Of a stretch of DNA of 64,000 bases, positions 34,799-44,160 are shown piece after piece. Origin of the DNA: JAOZTV01 sp965371805 (lineage in GTDB: Bacteria; Acidobacteriota; Aminicenantia; UBA2199); NCBI GenBank assembly GCA_965371805.1, contig CBDUZW010000004.1, positions 1 to 64,000 on the forward strand. The letters are read 5' to 3'. The position numbers and the translations under genes are program-made. The notes beneath the pieces were generated by a model. That model was not told where the DNA came from. It was given only the letters and a program-made list of their open reading frames with translations, and ran no database searches. The first letter of the stretch is position 1; each line of letters begins with the position of its first letter.

Positions 34799-35845
34799 AT
34801 GAAAAAATTTAATATGATAAGCAATGACAAAAAAAAGGACTTGAAAACCAGTCCCCCAAACATTCACAAAAAAGTATTATTAAAAGTTTTTATAGGAATT
34901 AGTCTTTTTATCCCGTTTGTAATTTACCTGTTTGAATTCCATGGTTCTATTTCAGCAAACCATGTTAGATGGGCTGAATTTGGTTCTTATCTTGGAGGGA
35001 TATACAGTACATTTGCCTTTCTTATCCTTGCATACACAACAAATATTACTAGAAAACAATTTAAGACTCAAAATGAAGATAATATATTCTTTAAACTATA
35101 TGATTCTCTTCAAAAACGAATACTTAATAACTCAATAAAATCCAATAATATAACAGAACATTTAGCACATCAAACCTTAAAAATAATGGCCGAGAAATTC
35201 TATAAAAACCTTGAAGAGCAAACTATAGATGTTGCAAAAAGATTATTATGCGAAACACCGGATGATATTTCCAACTTACACTTTACTAAAATATTTGAAG
35301 CAACAAAAAACAATCAATCTCATAGTGACGTCTCTGAATATAAACGTGAATTTATAAAAAACATCAATAGTCAAACAGATTTTGCATCCAAATGGGAAAC
35401 TCTAAAACATTACATAGGTACAAATGACTCTATGTCTGAAAATCTTCGAATAGCTCTCAAACATACCGGAAGTGTTAATTTCTACAAAATACCTTTCTTT
35501 AAACGTCAACAATGTTATAAAAGAGCAGTAGAAAATTTATCTTATGAATATGGGGAGTTTCTAGATGGTTACTTCAAAAGCATTCGCTACCTGATAGAAT
35601 TTGCAGATAATTCAGCAAATAGAACGCTATATATAAAGTTTATAAAATCCCAACTATCCAAATATGAATTAATAATAATATTTTACTTATTTGCTGGACT
35701 TGAGAATGATTCAATAAACAAGAATAAGTTTCACAATTCAGGAATATTAGACGGACTACTGACAATGGATTGCCAATTATTAATACTTGATACCCCATCT
35801 ATAGAAACACTGAGAATTGAAATAAATAATATATTCAATGAGTAA
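34799..35845 (+). CDS. AbiC-like putative phage abortive-infection membrane protein
   Basis: 348 aa. Two N-terminal membrane helices (about 27-44 and 60-82, separated by HVRWAEFGSYLGG) and a long helical cytosolic domain ending in FIKSQLSKYELIIIFYLFAGL, the hallmark text of the putative AbiC family (PF16872). These proteins abort phage infection; the mechanism is unresolved. No Shine-Dalgarno sequence precedes the ATG, only a T-run; ATG at codon 6 is an alternative. It lies outside the direct-repeat block but in the same defence-like island. Confidence 0.75.
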   Translation: MKKFNMISNDKKKDLKTSPPNIHKKVLLKVFIGISLFIPFVIYLFEFHGSISANHVRWAEFGSYLGGIYSTFAFLILAYTTNITRKQFKTQNEDNIFFKLYDSLQKRILNNSIKSNNITEHLAHQTLKIMAEKFYKNLEEQTIDVAKRLLCETPDDISNLHFTKIFEATKNNQSHSDVSEYKREFIKNINSQTDFASKWETLKHYIGTNDSMSENLRIALKHTGSVNFYKIPFFKRQQCYKRAVENLSYEYGEFLDGYFKSIRYLIEFADNSANRTLYIKFIKSQLSKYELIIIFYLFAGLENDSINKNKFHNSGILDGLLTMDCQLLILDTPSIETLRIEINNIFNE

Positions 35846-36038
35846 TTTACCTATATGTGCAAGTCAACATTCTAGTCATAAATGAAGGGGAGGGGGATAA
35901 CTTTTGGGAAAAAAGTGCAGTAATTCGACATTCACTCTTGCAAATGTCTAAAAAATGGCGTTTGGCATTCACTATTTATTACATATAATGAAACAAAATG
36001 GCGAGATTTGGCTATGTTTTTTTTGCAATTAGCTCTCT

Positions 36039-36452
36039 TTAATATGTTTTTTCTTTAAAATACTCAAGAAATTCTGATGGTGAAAAAATACGATAAGTAT
36101 CTGCCTGATTTATTGGAAAGTGTTTTAGGTTTCCTGTAACCAATGCCTCTACTTTTCCGGAAATGGCCACTTCAATGAAGGGCTTATCATCAGGGTCAGG
36201 AAGATTTTTATTGGTGGGGATGCTTGAAACAAATTGACCGTTCTGTTCGATTAATTCTATAAATATATTGATTTGTTCTTTGTTAAATTTAAATTTTTTT
36301 CTATTTAGAACCTCTCTGTATTCTGACAATATTCGTGCGTCTATATAAATTATTAGTTCTTCAATAGCAAGCATTCTAACAATTTCTCCACATGGTCCAT
36401 ATGGGTTTAGTAATCCGGATACAAGGACATTAGTATCTAAAACAACTTTCAT
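36039..36452 (-). CDS. PIN-domain toxin (VapC-like)
   Basis: 137 aa PIN-domain ribonuclease: VVLDTNVLVSGLL carries the first acidic residue (D6), ILSEYREVL the second, and PDPDDKPFIEVAISG with ALVTGNLKHF the later ones. It fits the COG1569 branch of type II toxins. It follows the antitoxin gene with 2 bp between them, so the pair is one operon. The toxin probably cleaves RNA when the antitoxin is lost. All expected acidic residues appear present. Confidence 0.85.
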   Translation of the reverse strand: MKVVLDTNVLVSGLLNPYGPCGEIVRMLAIEELIIYIDARILSEYREVLNRKKFKFNKEQINIFIELIEQNGQFVSSIPTNKNLPDPDDKPFIEVAISGKVEALVTGNLKHFPINQADTYRIFSPSEFLEYFKEKTY

Positions 36453-36454
36453 TA

Positions 36455-36736
36455 TTATCTATTTGCCCGTACAGAATGTATCTCTGAATCGATTTCATCC
36501 ATTGTGATTTTATCTGTCCCTCTTTTTACTGATTCATATTGAAGTGAGGCGACAGCATTTGAAGACCGAACTCTGCGCAAGTCTTTTAGTGTCTGCTCCA
36601 AATTATTTTCATCTATGGATGATAGAATAGCTATTGGTCTCCCATTATTTGTAATGATCAGCTCTTTTTGCTCGGATAGTCCTTCCCAGATCTGTGATGA
36701 CTTGGTCTTTAAATCCCTTACGCTTATAAATTTCAT
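36455..36736 (-). CDS. Phd/YefM-family antitoxin
   Basis: 93 aa. N-terminal DNA-binding fold FISVRDLKTKSSQIWEGLSE then ELIITNNGRPIAIL, the Phd/YefM signature; the C-terminal half binds and blocks the PIN toxin. GGGAGATAAGG precedes the ATG. Such antitoxins repress their own promoter by binding a palindrome, and one lies 63 bp upstream (36799-36816). Confidence 0.85.
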   Translation of the reverse strand: MKFISVRDLKTKSSQIWEGLSEQKELIITNNGRPIAILSSIDENNLEQTLKDLRRVRSSNAVASLQYESVKRGTDKITMDEIDSEIHSVRANR

Positions 36737-37107
36737 AACCTTATCTCCCTGTGTGATACATTAAAGTGCTGTTTTGCGCATGATACTGTCACACTTATGA
36801 GTCACATATGTTACTCAATATAATAATAGTATAAAAATATTCTTTTTTCAATATTTTATTTTAGAAACTTTTACCTAAAGTTTTCATTAAAATCGTGGCG
36901 AAATGCTCAAGATGCTTGCAATAACAAGTTAAGCGATTGAGTCAAATGAAGAATAGTTATACTATTTTGAAATGAAGACGAGTGAGCTTAACACAGTTAG
37001 AATGAGTATCTTGGGGATTGCAGTAGGTTTTGATGAAAGATTTAGGTTTTATTTGTTTTTGGCAAGACTTTTGTTATATGGTAAAATTAATTATTAAGGA
37101 GTTAGAT
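36737..37107. other. Divergent region between toxin-antitoxin and thrC
   Basis: 370 bp. The left half holds the antitoxin operator; the right half precedes thrC and shows no convincing attenuator, T-box or hairpin. A possible upstream ATG for thrC at 37030 has no ribosome site. Confidence 0.5.
36799..36816. promoter_or_regulatory. Probable autoregulatory operator of the toxin-antitoxin pair
   Basis: An 18-bp palindrome, GAGT-n-ACATATGT-n-ACTC, symmetric at 16 of 18 positions, upstream of the antitoxin start. This is the size and placement expected for a Phd-type operator. Confidence 0.5.
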
Positions 37108-38460
37108 GTGAAAAACTTATTTTATTCAACAAATGGTAAAGCAGAAAAGGTAGATTTTGAAGGCGCCTTATTTAAGGGGCTGGCACCGGACGGAGGTCTG
37201 TATATGCCGGATACTATTCCTGTTATTCCAATGGAAGTAATTGAATCATTTAAAGACATGAAATATCATGAGATTGCATATTCTGTTATGAGATATTTCT
37301 TAGTGGATCTTGTTGATGACAAATCTTTAAAAGCGATGACAGAAGATGCATATGATTTTGATGTACCACTTGAAAATGTTTATGACAGAAAATATATTAT
37401 GAGGCTTGATCAGGGACCAACTGCCTCATTTAAAGATTTTGCCGCAAGAATGATGGCAAGGTTGATGCAGTATTTCATTCAGAAAAAGAAAAGAGACCTA
37501 TTGATACTTGTTGCAACTTCAGGAGATACCGGCAGTGCAATTGCGAATGCAAACTTTGAGCTTGATAATATTAACGTATGTGTCCTCTTTCCAGAAGAAG
37601 AGGTTTCTGATAGACAGAGAAAGCAAATGACGACACTTAAAAAGAATATCTCTGCTATCGCAATTGATGGAAAATTTGATGATTGTCAAGCTCTGGTAAA
37701 AATGGCTTTTAGATCAGATGAGTTGACGGATCTTAATCTTTCATCTGCCAATTCAATAAATTTTGGAAGGCTCCTACCTCAGACTGTCTATTATTTTTAT
37801 GCCTATGCCAAACTCAAAAAAAGAGATGAAAAGATGGTTGTATCTATCCCATCCGGAAATTTTGGAGACATGATGGGGGCGGTAATTGCAAAAAAAATGG
37901 GTTTACCTATTGAAAAATTAATTATCTCCACAAATGCGAATGATGCATTTCCCAAATTTTTAGAAACCGGGAATTATAAAAAAAATGATCCATCGATATC
38001 ATGTATATCAAATGCAATGAATGTCGGACATCCAAGTAATCTTTCAAGGCTTGTTGCTTTGTATGGAGGTAATATGGATGAAAATGGGACTATTATTAAA
38101 TCACCGGATATGGAATTGATGAGAGAAGAAATATACTCAATCAGTGTTGATGATCAAACAACCCGGGAAACTATTAAATCTGTTTATGAAAAACATAAGG
38201 TTGTAATAGAGCCGCATGGAGCTGTTGGATGGAAAGGACTCGAAACTTATCTTGATATTAAAGATGATGAAGAGAAGCTCTATGTTTCAGTTGAAACAGC
38301 TCACCCTGCAAAATTCCCCGATGAGATTAAAGAGGCAATTTCTATTGATCCAGAATTACCGGAGTCACTCCAGGGATTGGAAGAGAGGTCTGAAGAGTTT
38401 GATAAAATGACTCCAACTTTTGAGAATTTTAAATTCTATTTAAAAAGAAAGTTCCAATAG
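37108..38460 (+). CDS. thrC: Threonine synthase
   Basis: PLP enzyme converting O-phosphohomoserine to threonine, 450 aa from GTG 37108. The schiff-base lysine is K109 in PTASFKDFAAR, with the PLP phosphate loop in ATSGDTGSA and the threonine-synthase N-terminus FYSTNGKAEKVDFEGALFKG. The GTG is chosen because AAGGAG lies seven bases before it and it gives the normal N-terminus; longer ATG starts at 37030 and 37078 add a Trp/Phe-rich extension without a ribosome site. An ApgM-type gene follows 8 bp later, a pairing long noted as a hint of an alternative homoserine kinase. Confidence 0.95.
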   Translation: MKNLFYSTNGKAEKVDFEGALFKGLAPDGGLYMPDTIPVIPMEVIESFKDMKYHEIAYSVMRYFLVDLVDDKSLKAMTEDAYDFDVPLENVYDRKYIMRLDQGPTASFKDFAARMMARLMQYFIQKKKRDLLILVATSGDTGSAIANANFELDNINVCVLFPEEEVSDRQRKQMTTLKKNISAIAIDGKFDDCQALVKMAFRSDELTDLNLSSANSINFGRLLPQTVYYFYAYAKLKKRDEKMVVSIPSGNFGDMMGAVIAKKMGLPIEKLIISTNANDAFPKFLETGNYKKNDPSISCISNAMNVGHPSNLSRLVALYGGNMDENGTIIKSPDMELMREEIYSISVDDQTTRETIKSVYEKHKVVIEPHGAVGWKGLETYLDIKDDEEKLYVSVETAHPAKFPDEIKEAISIDPELPESLQGLEERSEEFDKMTPTFENFKFYLKRKFQ

Positions 38461-38468
38461 GTGAAAAA

Positions 38469-39674
38469 ATGAAATATTTAATAATTTTAGGTGATGGAAT
38501 GGCCGATAGGCCTATTGCTAAACTTGGAGACAAAACTCCCTTGATGGTTGCCAATAAACCAAATATTGATAATCTTGCAGAAATAGGTCAAAATGGATTT
38601 CTTAATACGATCCCGGATGATATGCCAACGGGTAGTGCTGTTGCAAATCTAAGTGTTATGGGCTATGATCCAAAAAAATATTTCAGTGGAAGGGGTGTAC
38701 TCGAAGCAGCGAATATGGGAGTAAAACTTGAAGCAAATGATCTTGCTTTTAGATGTAACTTACTAACACTTGATAATGATGCAATAAAAAATCACTCTGC
38801 GGGTCATATTTCTACTGAGGAAGCAAAAATACTAATTGAGACTCTTAATGAAAAATTAGGGACAGATAAAATAAGATTTTATCCTGGAATAAGCTTCAAG
38901 CATCTTCTTGTTATAAAAAATGGAAGTGAAAAAATTGAATGTTTTCCGCCACATGATTATCCTAATACTGATTTTAATGAAATACTGGCAAAACCTATTG
39001 ATAATGCCGGGAAAGAAACTTCTCGATTAATAAATGAATTAATAGTAAAATCCCAGGATATTTTAAAGGATCATCCTGTTAATAAAAAAAGGGAAGAAGA
39101 AGGTAAAGATCCGGCGAATTCAATATGGCCCTGGTCTCCCGGGAAAAAACCTTTAATGCCATCTTTTAAAGAACTCTATGGTCTAAATGGAGCTGTTATA
39201 TCTGCTGTTGATCTGATTAATGGTATAGGTGTCTATGCAGGTATGGAGATAATCAACGTAGAGGGTGCAACCGGTTTATATGATACTAATTATGAAGGAA
39301 AAGCAGAGGCTGCTATTGAAACATTGAAAGATCATGACTTTTTGTATCTTCATATTGAGGCAACAGATGAGGCGGGGCATGAAGGAAATATTGATTTAAA
39401 AATAAAATGTATTGAATATCTAGACAATAGAGTAGTTAAATATATTTTGGAAAATAAGGATAAAATTGGCGATGAAGTGACTATTGCTGTATTACCCGAT
39501 CACCCGACACCCGCAGAAATGCGAATTCATACCCGGGAAGCAGTTCCTTTTATTATCTATAGTCCTGATTCAGAACCAGATCAGGTAAAAAAATACGATG
39601 AAGAATCAGCAAAAAAAGGAGTTTATAAAACTCTAAATGGAATAGAATTCATGAAAGAGTTTTTGTCAAAATAG
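38469..39674 (+). CDS. ApgM-type phosphoglycerate mutase / proposed homoserine kinase
   Basis: 401 aa, alkaline-phosphatase superfamily. D9 in LILGDGMAD and S56 in PTGSAVANLSVMGYDP are the metal and nucleophile positions; late metal motifs are HIEATDEAGHEG and LPDHPTP. Archaeal-type cofactor-independent phosphoglycerate mutases read GSD at the nucleophile; here it is GSA, dropping one acidic residue. The same family has been proposed as a homoserine kinase because it often neighbours thrC, as it does here with only 8 bp between. No classical homoserine kinase was seen in the window. Both activities remain possible. Confidence 0.8.
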   Translation: MKYLIILGDGMADRPIAKLGDKTPLMVANKPNIDNLAEIGQNGFLNTIPDDMPTGSAVANLSVMGYDPKKYFSGRGVLEAANMGVKLEANDLAFRCNLLTLDNDAIKNHSAGHISTEEAKILIETLNEKLGTDKIRFYPGISFKHLLVIKNGSEKIECFPPHDYPNTDFNEILAKPIDNAGKETSRLINELIVKSQDILKDHPVNKKREEEGKDPANSIWPWSPGKKPLMPSFKELYGLNGAVISAVDLINGIGVYAGMEIINVEGATGLYDTNYEGKAEAAIETLKDHDFLYLHIEATDEAGHEGNIDLKIKCIEYLDNRVVKYILENKDKIGDEVTIAVLPDHPTPAEMRIHTREAVPFIIYSPDSEPDQVKKYDEESAKKGVYKTLNGIEFMKEFLSK

Positions 39675-39710
39675 AGAGTGATTGTTTCTTGAGAAGAAAG
39701 GAGAAGAATA

Positions 39711-40169
39711 ATGGATTATAAGGTAATTGTATTTGTTATCGCAGGAATTGCAGCTGGATGGATGGTTGGATATATAAAATCCTTATTTAAGCTGAGAAAA
39801 TATAAAAAAGAAATTAAAGAGTTAAATGGACATTTAAACCGGCAAATGAAAATTATTGATGAGGGTAGTAAAGGAATAGAAAAAGAATTACAAAAGTCAA
39901 AAAAAAAAAATGAAAATTTAACTGAGACAGTTAACACTCTTAAGCAAAAACCCGGACGAGCGGAACTTAGGCTTCTAAATATATATGATTTAGCTCTAAA
40001 GAAGATGAAACTAAATGCTCCTGGTTTTTTTTCTGCATGGGAGGCAACTTTTAAGGATGCAGAAATTGAGTATGAAGGAAAAGAGACTGGATCTGAAGCA
40101 ATCAAAAAAAAAATACTAAGCCCCGGCCTTTCAAATAATTCATCTGCTCTTGGACAAAAAACGGATTAA
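39711..40169 (+). CDS. Membrane-anchored coiled-coil protein, unknown function
   Basis: 152 aa: one N-terminal membrane helix (about 5-25, FVIAGIAAGWMVGYI), then a Lys/Glu-rich coiled coil (about 28-80) and a polar tail ending in a low-complexity Ser/Asn stretch. GAAAGGAG precedes the ATG. It follows the ApgM-type gene by 36 bp and converges with the symporter gene. No known family recognised. A 12-base A-run lies in the coiled coil. Confidence 0.55.
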   Translation: MDYKVIVFVIAGIAAGWMVGYIKSLFKLRKYKKEIKELNGHLNRQMKIIDEGSKGIEKELQKSKKKNENLTETVNTLKQKPGRAELRLLNIYDLALKKMKLNAPGFFSAWEATFKDAEIEYEGKETGSEAIKKKILSPGLSNNSSALGQKTD

Positions 40170-40183
40170 CCTGGTTGAAGTTT

Positions 40184-41515
40184 TTATATTTGTTTTTTCT
40201 CTTTCCAGAAATATCCGATTAGAAAACCCAAAAGTGACAGACCTAATCCATAAGGAAGTGAGTATGGCCATTTAGGGATTGGCAGGTTAAGCCCATATTC
40301 ATTGAAGAAAACCAGAATTGAAAACCCTCCTCCAAGAGATAAACTTAATATACCAGCAAGCGGTTTTTTAATCTTAAATAATAATGCAGCCATTCCTGGG
40401 ATAAAAAAACCTTCTGCCATAATTTCAGATGCAAGTCCAAGCGTTTTTATTATCGATGTAAATCCTAATGCAATTATTATTGCCAGAAAACCACTAAAAA
40501 TAGTTGCTAGTTTTGCATAAAACAAAAGCTTTTTGTCCGACTTTACATTTAATATGTCTTTTACAATTGTTAATGAACTTATATTTAAGGCAGAATCGGC
40601 AGTTGACATGATTGCGGAGGCAATTCCAATAAAAACCAATATTTGACCAAATTTTGGTAGATAGTTTTTAATGATATATCCTAAATTTGTATTTGCATCA
40701 TACTGCCTTAGAGAAATAGCAATTAATATAATTAGAATATAAATGACAAAAAAAGTCATAAGAGAAAATATGAGTCCTCTCTTTGAAGATCTGGATGATT
40801 TAGCAGATATTATCCTTTGCCAAATTATTGGGGATATTACCCAGGCGAGAGTAAAGGAGATAACCATTAAAAGATTAAACTCAATATTTGAAAATAAGTT
40901 AAGATCACTGGCTTTTATGTAAATAAATGATTCATTTGAATAAAAAAACAGATATAAAATTGAGAGGGAAATAAGGATCAATTGAATTCCATCTGTGAAT
41001 ATTACAGACAGGTACCCGCCATAAAATGAGTACAGGATTACAATTATCCCGCCTATGAGAACTGTAGTGGTGTAGTTGGTGTTAATAAAGGCTGAGATGA
41101 ATCTCCCCCATGCAACAAACTGGGATGCGGTCAGGACAACCATATAAAAAAAAACCAGAATTGAAGCTAAAATTGAAATTTTGCTACCATAATAAACTTT
41201 TAAAAATTCCGGGAGTGATATGAAGTTGCTTTCTCGTATTTTCTTGTTTAGTAAAATAAAAATAAAAATTGTTAAAAATGTTGGAACTCCAAGCATCCAC
41301 ACGGCATTGAATCCAACCGATATGCCCTTTTCTATTGTAGCAATTGTAGTTGAAGCACCGATCCATGTGGCTGTGATTGTAAAAAAAATTAGCAGTGTTC
41401 CTACATCTTTCTTCCCGAAAAAATAGTCTATAAAGGATTTGTTTTTTTTTGAAAGTACTATTCCTGTGAGGGTTAATGCAACTAAAAATATTGTTAATAC
41501 AGATACAAATAACAT
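40184..41515 (-). CDS. Sodium:solute symporter (SSS family)
   Basis: 443 aa with about 12-13 membrane helices. The sequence fits the SSS fold: an N-terminal GKKDVGTLLIFFTITATWIG region, the sodium-site helix region FIGIASAIMSTADSALNISS, and FYGGYLSVIFTDGIQLIL in the middle. It imports an unknown small solute with sodium. It lies 8 bp downstream of the RsbU-like phosphatase gene and on its strand, so it may be read through from the partner-switch operon. Confidence 0.85.
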   Translation of the reverse strand: MLFVSVLTIFLVALTLTGIVLSKKNKSFIDYFFGKKDVGTLLIFFTITATWIGASTTIATIEKGISVGFNAVWMLGVPTFLTIFIFILLNKKIRESNFISLPEFLKVYYGSKISILASILVFFYMVVLTASQFVAWGRFISAFINTNYTTTVLIGGIIVILYSFYGGYLSVIFTDGIQLILISLSILYLFFYSNESFIYIKASDLNLFSNIEFNLLMVISFTLAWVISPIIWQRIISAKSSRSSKRGLIFSLMTFFVIYILIILIAISLRQYDANTNLGYIIKNYLPKFGQILVFIGIASAIMSTADSALNISSLTIVKDILNVKSDKKLLFYAKLATIFSGFLAIIIALGFTSIIKTLGLASEIMAEGFFIPGMAALLFKIKKPLAGILSLSLGGGFSILVFFNEYGLNLPIPKWPYSLPYGLGLSLLGFLIGYFWKEKKQI

Positions 41516-41523
41516 TTAGATTT

Positions 41524-42771
41524 TTACTTTACTTTTAAAATCATAAATGTAAAGTCATCTTTATATGGAGTACCTTTTGAAAACTTGTCTATTTCAACTT
41601 GAAATTTATCAGATAATTTTGCTGCGGAAAGTTTGTGGTTTTTTTTTATAAACTCGACTATTCTTTCCTCTCCATATTCTTCACCTTCAGGGGATTCAAC
41701 TTCCGGTGCACCATCAGTAAAGATGGAAATAATATCACCGCTTTTCAGTAAAATTGTCTCTTCTTCATATTTTCCATCATTAATAAACCCGGTCAAAAAA
41801 CCACCTTTTGATAATCTTGAAACTTTATTTTTTGAGACATGTATTGGTTCAACATGGCCTGCATTTACATAACTAATCGTTTTTTTTTTATCATCAATTA
41901 ATATCCAGAATAAAGTAATAAATCGATTGCCTTTTTGTAAATTGTAAATCAAGGAATTAGCTTTTTGAATAAATTTAGATGGTTTGTCTGTGACAAACTC
42001 ATTCATAGAATGAAATATTGCCTGAGATGAAGCTCCAAGTAGTGCAGCGGATAGTCCTTTTCCCTCAACATCTGCTACAAGAACGGGTGTTTTTCCATTT
42101 TGAGCTCTTAATATATCATAATAGTCCCCTCCGACTTCTTTTAAGGGTTGATAAATAACTGAGATCTCAAAATTCTCCAGTTCCGGGAGTTCCTGGGGTA
42201 GGAGAGATAACTGAATGTCCTTAGCGATGGTTAACTCTCTTTCCACCTGTTTTGACTCAATTATTTTTTTTACCATAAATGAATTGTCTAATGCAGTTAT
42301 CGTAAATTTTGAAAGGAAGAATGCATACTCAATCTCTTCTTTTGTTAGCTCAATTCTATTAAATTTTTTTCCAAGTGCTAAATATATAGGCCTACTTTTT
42401 GATAAAGATAGATCAATTAAATAATAAATGTTCTTCTGTCCCAATAATGATTTCAATTGACTCTTTTCGTCTGAAAAGTCAGAAATATTTTTAACTAAAA
42501 ACGGATCTCTAATTTTTTGCAGATCAGCTTTTATGAGTAATTTTTCCTCTTCATCATTACGAAAGCCTCTTCTTTTAAAAACATCATTTTTTAGATCAAA
42601 AAAAAAGAGTTTTGTGATACCTAATTGTCCCATTATAGTTGAAAAATAAACCCTGAATATATTGTCTATTTCAAAAGAGGAATATAAGGAATCTGAAAAT
42701 TCATAAATTGAACTAAATCTGAATTTACTTTGTTTTAATTCTTTGTTCAGATCTGCTACTGATCTATCCAC
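41524..42771 (-). CDS. RsbU-like PP2C (SpoIIE-type) serine phosphatase
   Basis: 415 aa: N-terminal GAF-like sensor (about 15-170), coiled linker ERELTIAKDIQLSLLP, then the SpoIIE/PP2C phosphatase (about 190-415) with GGDYYDIL, LVADVEGKGLSAALLG and IFTDGAPEVESPEGE metal motifs. It would dephosphorylate the STAS protein encoded two genes upstream and so release it. Its start overlaps the RsbW-like gene by 16 bases. The signal is unknown. No sigma factor gene accompanies this set. Confidence 0.85.
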   Translation of the reverse strand: MDRSVADLNKELKQSKFRFSSIYEFSDSLYSSFEIDNIFRVYFSTIMGQLGITKLFFFDLKNDVFKRRGFRNDEEEKLLIKADLQKIRDPFLVKNISDFSDEKSQLKSLLGQKNIYYLIDLSLSKSRPIYLALGKKFNRIELTKEEIEYAFFLSKFTITALDNSFMVKKIIESKQVERELTIAKDIQLSLLPQELPELENFEISVIYQPLKEVGGDYYDILRAQNGKTPVLVADVEGKGLSAALLGASSQAIFHSMNEFVTDKPSKFIQKANSLIYNLQKGNRFITLFWILIDDKKKTISYVNAGHVEPIHVSKNKVSRLSKGGFLTGFINDGKYEEETILLKSGDIISIFTDGAPEVESPEGEEYGEERIVEFIKKNHKLSAAKLSDKFQVEIDKFSKGTPYKDDFTFMILKVK

Positions 42772-43205
42772 TTAACCATCTCACAATAATTTTTGTTTTT
42801 TATAGATTTATATTCAACGGAATCCATTATTCTTTTCATAATTTCAACTCCAATACCACCTTTTTTCTTTTCTTTAATCATCTTGTTTATATCTATTGCA
42901 GAATTATCTAATACAGGTGGTTCGCCGGAAAAAATTAATAGGATTTTTAACCCTTTTTTATCTTGTTTTTTTGTTGTATAGAATTCCATTATGATATCAA
43001 AGTTTTCATCATAATGATAAGAGTGTTTTATTATATTGGTAATAGCCTCATCTACCGCAAGTGCAATCTTTTGAGACTCTTTCTTGCCAAACTCATTGAT
43101 AGTTGCCATATGTTTTGTTAAATCAACTATCATTTTTAATAATCCGGTTTTTGCCGGGATAGAAATCTTTAGTTCAGGCTTTTTGGGAAATTTATTTTTT
43201 TCCAT
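42756..43205 (-). CDS. RsbW-like anti-sigma factor kinase
   Basis: 149 aa GHKL ATPase. The N-box is VDEAITNIIKHSYH and the G-box GGIGVEIMKRIMD. It would phosphorylate the STAS protein and bind a partner (a sigma factor or another target). Its start overlaps the STAS gene by 14 bases and its end overlaps the phosphatase gene, so the three proteins are made in a fixed ratio. Confidence 0.85.
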   Translation of the reverse strand: MEKNKFPKKPELKISIPAKTGLLKMIVDLTKHMATINEFGKKESQKIALAVDEAITNIIKHSYHYDENFDIIMEFYTTKKQDKKGLKILLIFSGEPPVLDNSAIDINKMIKEKKKGGIGVEIMKRIMDSVEYKSIKNKNYCEMVKWIDQ

Positions 43206-43545
43206 TATTGAATTTGTTTATCGCTTCTGATTCGTCTTTTAAAAAATCATATATTTCTGTAAATCCAACCAGGTCAAATATTTCGAAGACTCTTTCATTT
43301 ACGGAACATAATTTGATATCACCGCCTTTTTCCTGGATTTCATCCAGGTACCCCATTATTATTCCCATCCCTGCAGAGCTGATATAGTTAAGGTCTGTAC
43401 AATTTATTATAATATTAATCGATTTATTTTCAATTAGTTTTATGATCTCTGTTTCAAAATATTCCACATTATGAGCATCTAAATGCCCTTTTGGATACAG
43501 CATAGCAATACCCGCAACAACTTTTACTTTTACGCTAAAGTCCAT
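43192..43545 (-). CDS. STAS-domain anti-anti-sigma factor
   Basis: 117 aa STAS domain. NCTDLNYISSAGMGIIMGYLD holds the phosphorylated serine loop (S57 the likely site). GAGAGG precedes the ATG. It is the output switch of the RsbU/RsbW/STAS module. The target of the module is not encoded within the window as far as I can see. Confidence 0.9.
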   Translation of the reverse strand: MDFSVKVKVVAGIAMLYPKGHLDAHNVEYFETEIIKLIENKSINIIINCTDLNYISSAGMGIIMGYLDEIQEKGGDIKLCSVNERVFEIFDLVGFTEIYDFLKDESEAINKFNNGKK

Positions 43546-43670
43546 AAGTTACCTCTCCATCATTTATATTTTAGTATATGTAAAAGGAAAATACAAATAA
43601 AAAATGAATAAATTTGAATTTCTACTAATTCTGCATTAAAATATATTTTAAATAAGGAGATTATTATAAT

Positions 43671-44129
43671 TTGCCGATAGATCTTCTTGAAAAAATAGTT
43701 GATGATTCAATAAAAAAGGGATATTCGGTTTGTTGGGATGCTGATGTAAGTGACAAATATTTTAATTATGACAAAAAAGGATGGGCAGTTGTTCCTGAAA
43801 AAGATTATTAAGACTTATCTAAAAAAGAGCAAAAAGAAAAAATTAAAAAACCAGTAAAAGAAAAGAATGATACTCAGGAACTAAGACAGAAACATTATGA
43901 TAACTATACAACCACAGATGATCATCTTATGTACTTTATTGGAAGAGTTAATGATCAGACTGGAAAACAATTTTATTTAATAAAAAACTCCTGGGGAACT
44001 GATAGTGAATTTAAAGGATACTATTACGTATCAAAAGCATATTTCAGGCTTAGAACAATCAATATTATGATAAATAAAGAAGTACTATCAAAAGAAAAAA
44101 AGGAAAAAACAAATATTTCAAAAAATTGA
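43671..44129 (+). pseudogene. Remnant of a C1B (bleomycin-hydrolase type) cysteine peptidase
   Basis: One frame from TTG 43671 reads as the C-terminal third of an aminopeptidase C/bleomycin hydrolase: SVCWDADVSDKYF, then an in-frame TAA at 43809, then the catalytic-His region TTDDHLMYFIG and the catalytic-Asn region YLIKNSWGT. The N-terminal part with the active-site Cys is missing, although an AAGGAG ribosome-like site remains upstream. An internal deletion plus a nonsense mutation explain this. No active enzyme can result. Confidence 0.75.
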
Positions 44130-44154
44130 CAAGTATATAAATTTAATTTAGAAT
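44126..44154 (+). promoter_or_regulatory. Promoter of the NusG-like gene
   Basis: TTGACA (perfect), 17-bp spacer, TAGAAT (5 of 6). The predicted transcription start is the A of ATG 44161, seven bases after the -10, so the message would be leaderless; no ribosome-binding site lies upstream. The -35 overlaps the end of the peptidase remnant. Confidence 0.65.
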
Positions 44155-44160
44155 TAACTA

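Noticed and set aside
39899..39910. Run of twelve A's as a phase-variation tract
   Set aside because: Poly-A in lysine-rich coiled coils is expected in AT-rich DNA; nothing else supports slippage here.
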